DNA from: VFMC01 sp046331225 | GTDB taxonomy: Bacteria; Actinomycetota; Acidimicrobiia; Acidimicrobiales; Ilumatobacteraceae | Assembly: GCA_046331225.1 (NCBI GenBank) | Contig: JAXLRF010000009.1 | Location: forward strand, 248,001 to 312,000 | DNA length: 64,000 nucleotides | Direction of reading: 5' to 3' | Shown here: positions 63,295 through 64,000 of the stretch, piece after piece | How the letters are laid out: each line of letters starts with the position of its first letter | How positions within the stretch are numbered: the first letter of the stretch is position 1 | Notes under the pieces: model-generated | The model's database searches: none | What the model saw: only the letters and a program-made list of their open reading frames with translations | Told to the model about the DNA's origin: nothing | Program-made: the position numbers and the translations under genes

Positions 63295-64000
63295 TCAGCC
63301 GTCGAGCAGGGTGCCCAGATCGGCCCGCGAGCGGGTGCCGAGCTTGTCGAAACAACGGGCGAGGTGGTTGTCGACGGTGCGGGTCGACACGCCGAGCCGA
63401 TCGGCGATCTCGCGGCTCGACAGGCCCCGTGCGGCGAGCAGTGCCACCTCTCGCTCGCGGATGCTGAGTGACAGCAGACGACCGGACGCCACGGCAGGGA
63501 TGTCGAGTCCGTGGCAGCGGGCGCGAAGGCCGGCCAGCCGGTCGGTCGCGCGCCGCGCCGCCTCGCGGGTGCCCGAGCGCGTGGCCGCTCGCGACTGGGC
63601 CGCGGCACACTCGGCCGCCCATCGCACCGCCCCCAACCGTTCGTACGCATCGGTGAGCGACTGCAACTCGTCGAGGTTGCGCTGCTGCACGGCCGCAGCC
63701 TGCCGCAGACGCATTGCGGTGAGCGGCTCGCCCGGTGACGACCCGAGCTCGAGCAGATCCGCCGGCTGGTCGAGCGACAGCAGGTCGTGTGCGCACTGCC
63801 ACGCCGGACCGAGCGCACCCTCGCCACGGAACCTGTCGATCGCCCGGCGCAGCGACGCTCGTGCCTCCTCGGGCTCGCCGGCGGCGACGAGCGACCACGC
63901 CCGCGCCCGTGGTTCGAGCGAGGGCAGCAGGTCGGCGGGGTGCCGGCCGATCGCGTCGAGCTCGTCGAGATCTCGACGCGCCTCGGCCGCGTCGGACATC
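63295..64000 (-). CDS. LuxR-family regulator, C-terminal part (cut by window edge)
   Basis: At least 234 aa are visible; the frame is open to the right edge, and the first residue seen (Met at 63999) is probably not the true start. The C-terminal HTH is LLSLSIREREVALLAARGLS followed by SREIADRLGVSTRTVDNHLAR, with the TVDNHL recognition helix. The visible upstream part is helical, TPR-like, resembling the repeat region of its downstream neighbour. It lies 112 bp from that paralogue on the same strand, suggesting tandem duplication of LAL-type regulators. Whether an ATPase domain is present cannot be seen. Confidence 0.8.
   Translation of the reverse strand, partial: MSDAAEARRDLDELDAIGRHPADLLPSLEPRARAWSLVAAGEPEEARASLRRAIDRFRGEGALGPAWQCAHDLLSLDQPADLLELGSSPGEPLTAMRLRQAAAVQQRNLDELQSLTDAYERLGAVRWAAECAAAQSRAATRSGTREAARRATDRLAGLRARCHGLDIPAVASGRLLSLSIREREVALLAARGLSSREIADRLGVSTRTVDNHLARCFDKLGTRSRADLGTLLDG

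Overview
The window looks like a chromosomal segment of a high-GC actinobacterium, most plausibly a member of the Acidimicrobiia (Ilumatobacter-like). The grounds are the strong G/C bias at third codon positions, many GTG starts, F420-type enzymes (deazaflavin nitroreductase and PPOX families), a ferredoxin-dependent 2-oxoglutarate oxidoreductase, a surface protein with VDTR-type repeats, and many genes that appear to be transcribed without a leader. This placement is an inference; no rRNA or other marker gene is present. I saw no mobile element, CRISPR array, tRNA or rRNA gene. Genes are densely packed, with many 1-17 bp overlaps and no gene-free stretch above 300 bp.

Layout: 0-1.6 kb, the end of korA and all of korB. 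1.6-8 kb, an aldo/keto reductase, a His-rich lipoprotein, a DMT exporter, a metallo-beta-lactamase-fold hydrolase, a lytic transglycosylase and an acyl-CoA dehydrogenase. 8.1-12.4 kb, a sulfate-assimilation and siroheme operon (cysH-cysD-cysN-cobA-precorrin-2 dehydrogenase) closed by a perfect 21-bp inverted repeat. 12.7-16 kb, an OmpR-type two-component system followed by a secreted S1 protease with an acidic Trp/Tyr-rich tail; both promoter regions carry 11-bp-phased TCAG(C/G)G repeats. 16.1-22 kb, cydA-cydB-cydD-cydC (cytochrome bd oxidase and its ABC exporter). 22-28 kb, F420/PPOX and DUF3237 proteins, a PEP-utilising swivelling-domain protein, a quinone reductase, and a DUF1501/DUF1800 pair. 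28.3-32.8 kb, a second two-component system, an aldo/keto reductase and a membrane-anchored sulfite-oxidase-type molybdoenzyme. 32.8-38.5 kb, citrate synthase, the repeat surface protein coupled to an acyl-CoA carboxyltransferase, and a LysR regulator. At 38.5-38.7 kb there is a small RNA gene with its own promoter and terminator and three hairpins carrying C-rich loops, matching the 6C RNA class. 38.8-43.3 kb, lipid acyltransferases, a DUF1295 protein, a DinB protein and a nitroreductase. 43.4-53.3 kb, aconitase, a GHMP kinase with a GntR/UTRA regulator, an MscS channel, a ComB-like protein, a nitroreductase, a methyltransferase, and a crotonase with small neighbours. 53.5-59.5 kb, gltB-gltD glutamate synthase. 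59.5-64 kb, a LysM lipoprotein, a truncated globin and two adjacent LuxR-type regulators, the second cut by the window edge.

Together the genes describe aerobic central metabolism (citrate synthase, aconitase and ferredoxin-linked KorAB feeding 2-oxoglutarate to GltBD), high-affinity respiration through cytochrome bd, and APS-type sulfate reduction. CysH carries the CC...CxxC iron-sulfur signature, so no CysC kinase is needed; sulfite reductase must be encoded elsewhere.

Two signals reach beyond ordinary annotation. One is the 6C-like small RNA. The other is a recurring hexamer (consensus nA(G/C)nnT) placed 6-8 bp upstream of start codons at about 20 transcription units that lack a Shine-Dalgarno sequence, which predicts widespread leaderless transcription. 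No clearly novel multi-gene system was found. The best candidates for follow-up are the two-component system/protease module, the lone PEP-utilising protein, and the carboxyltransferase/surface-repeat coupling.
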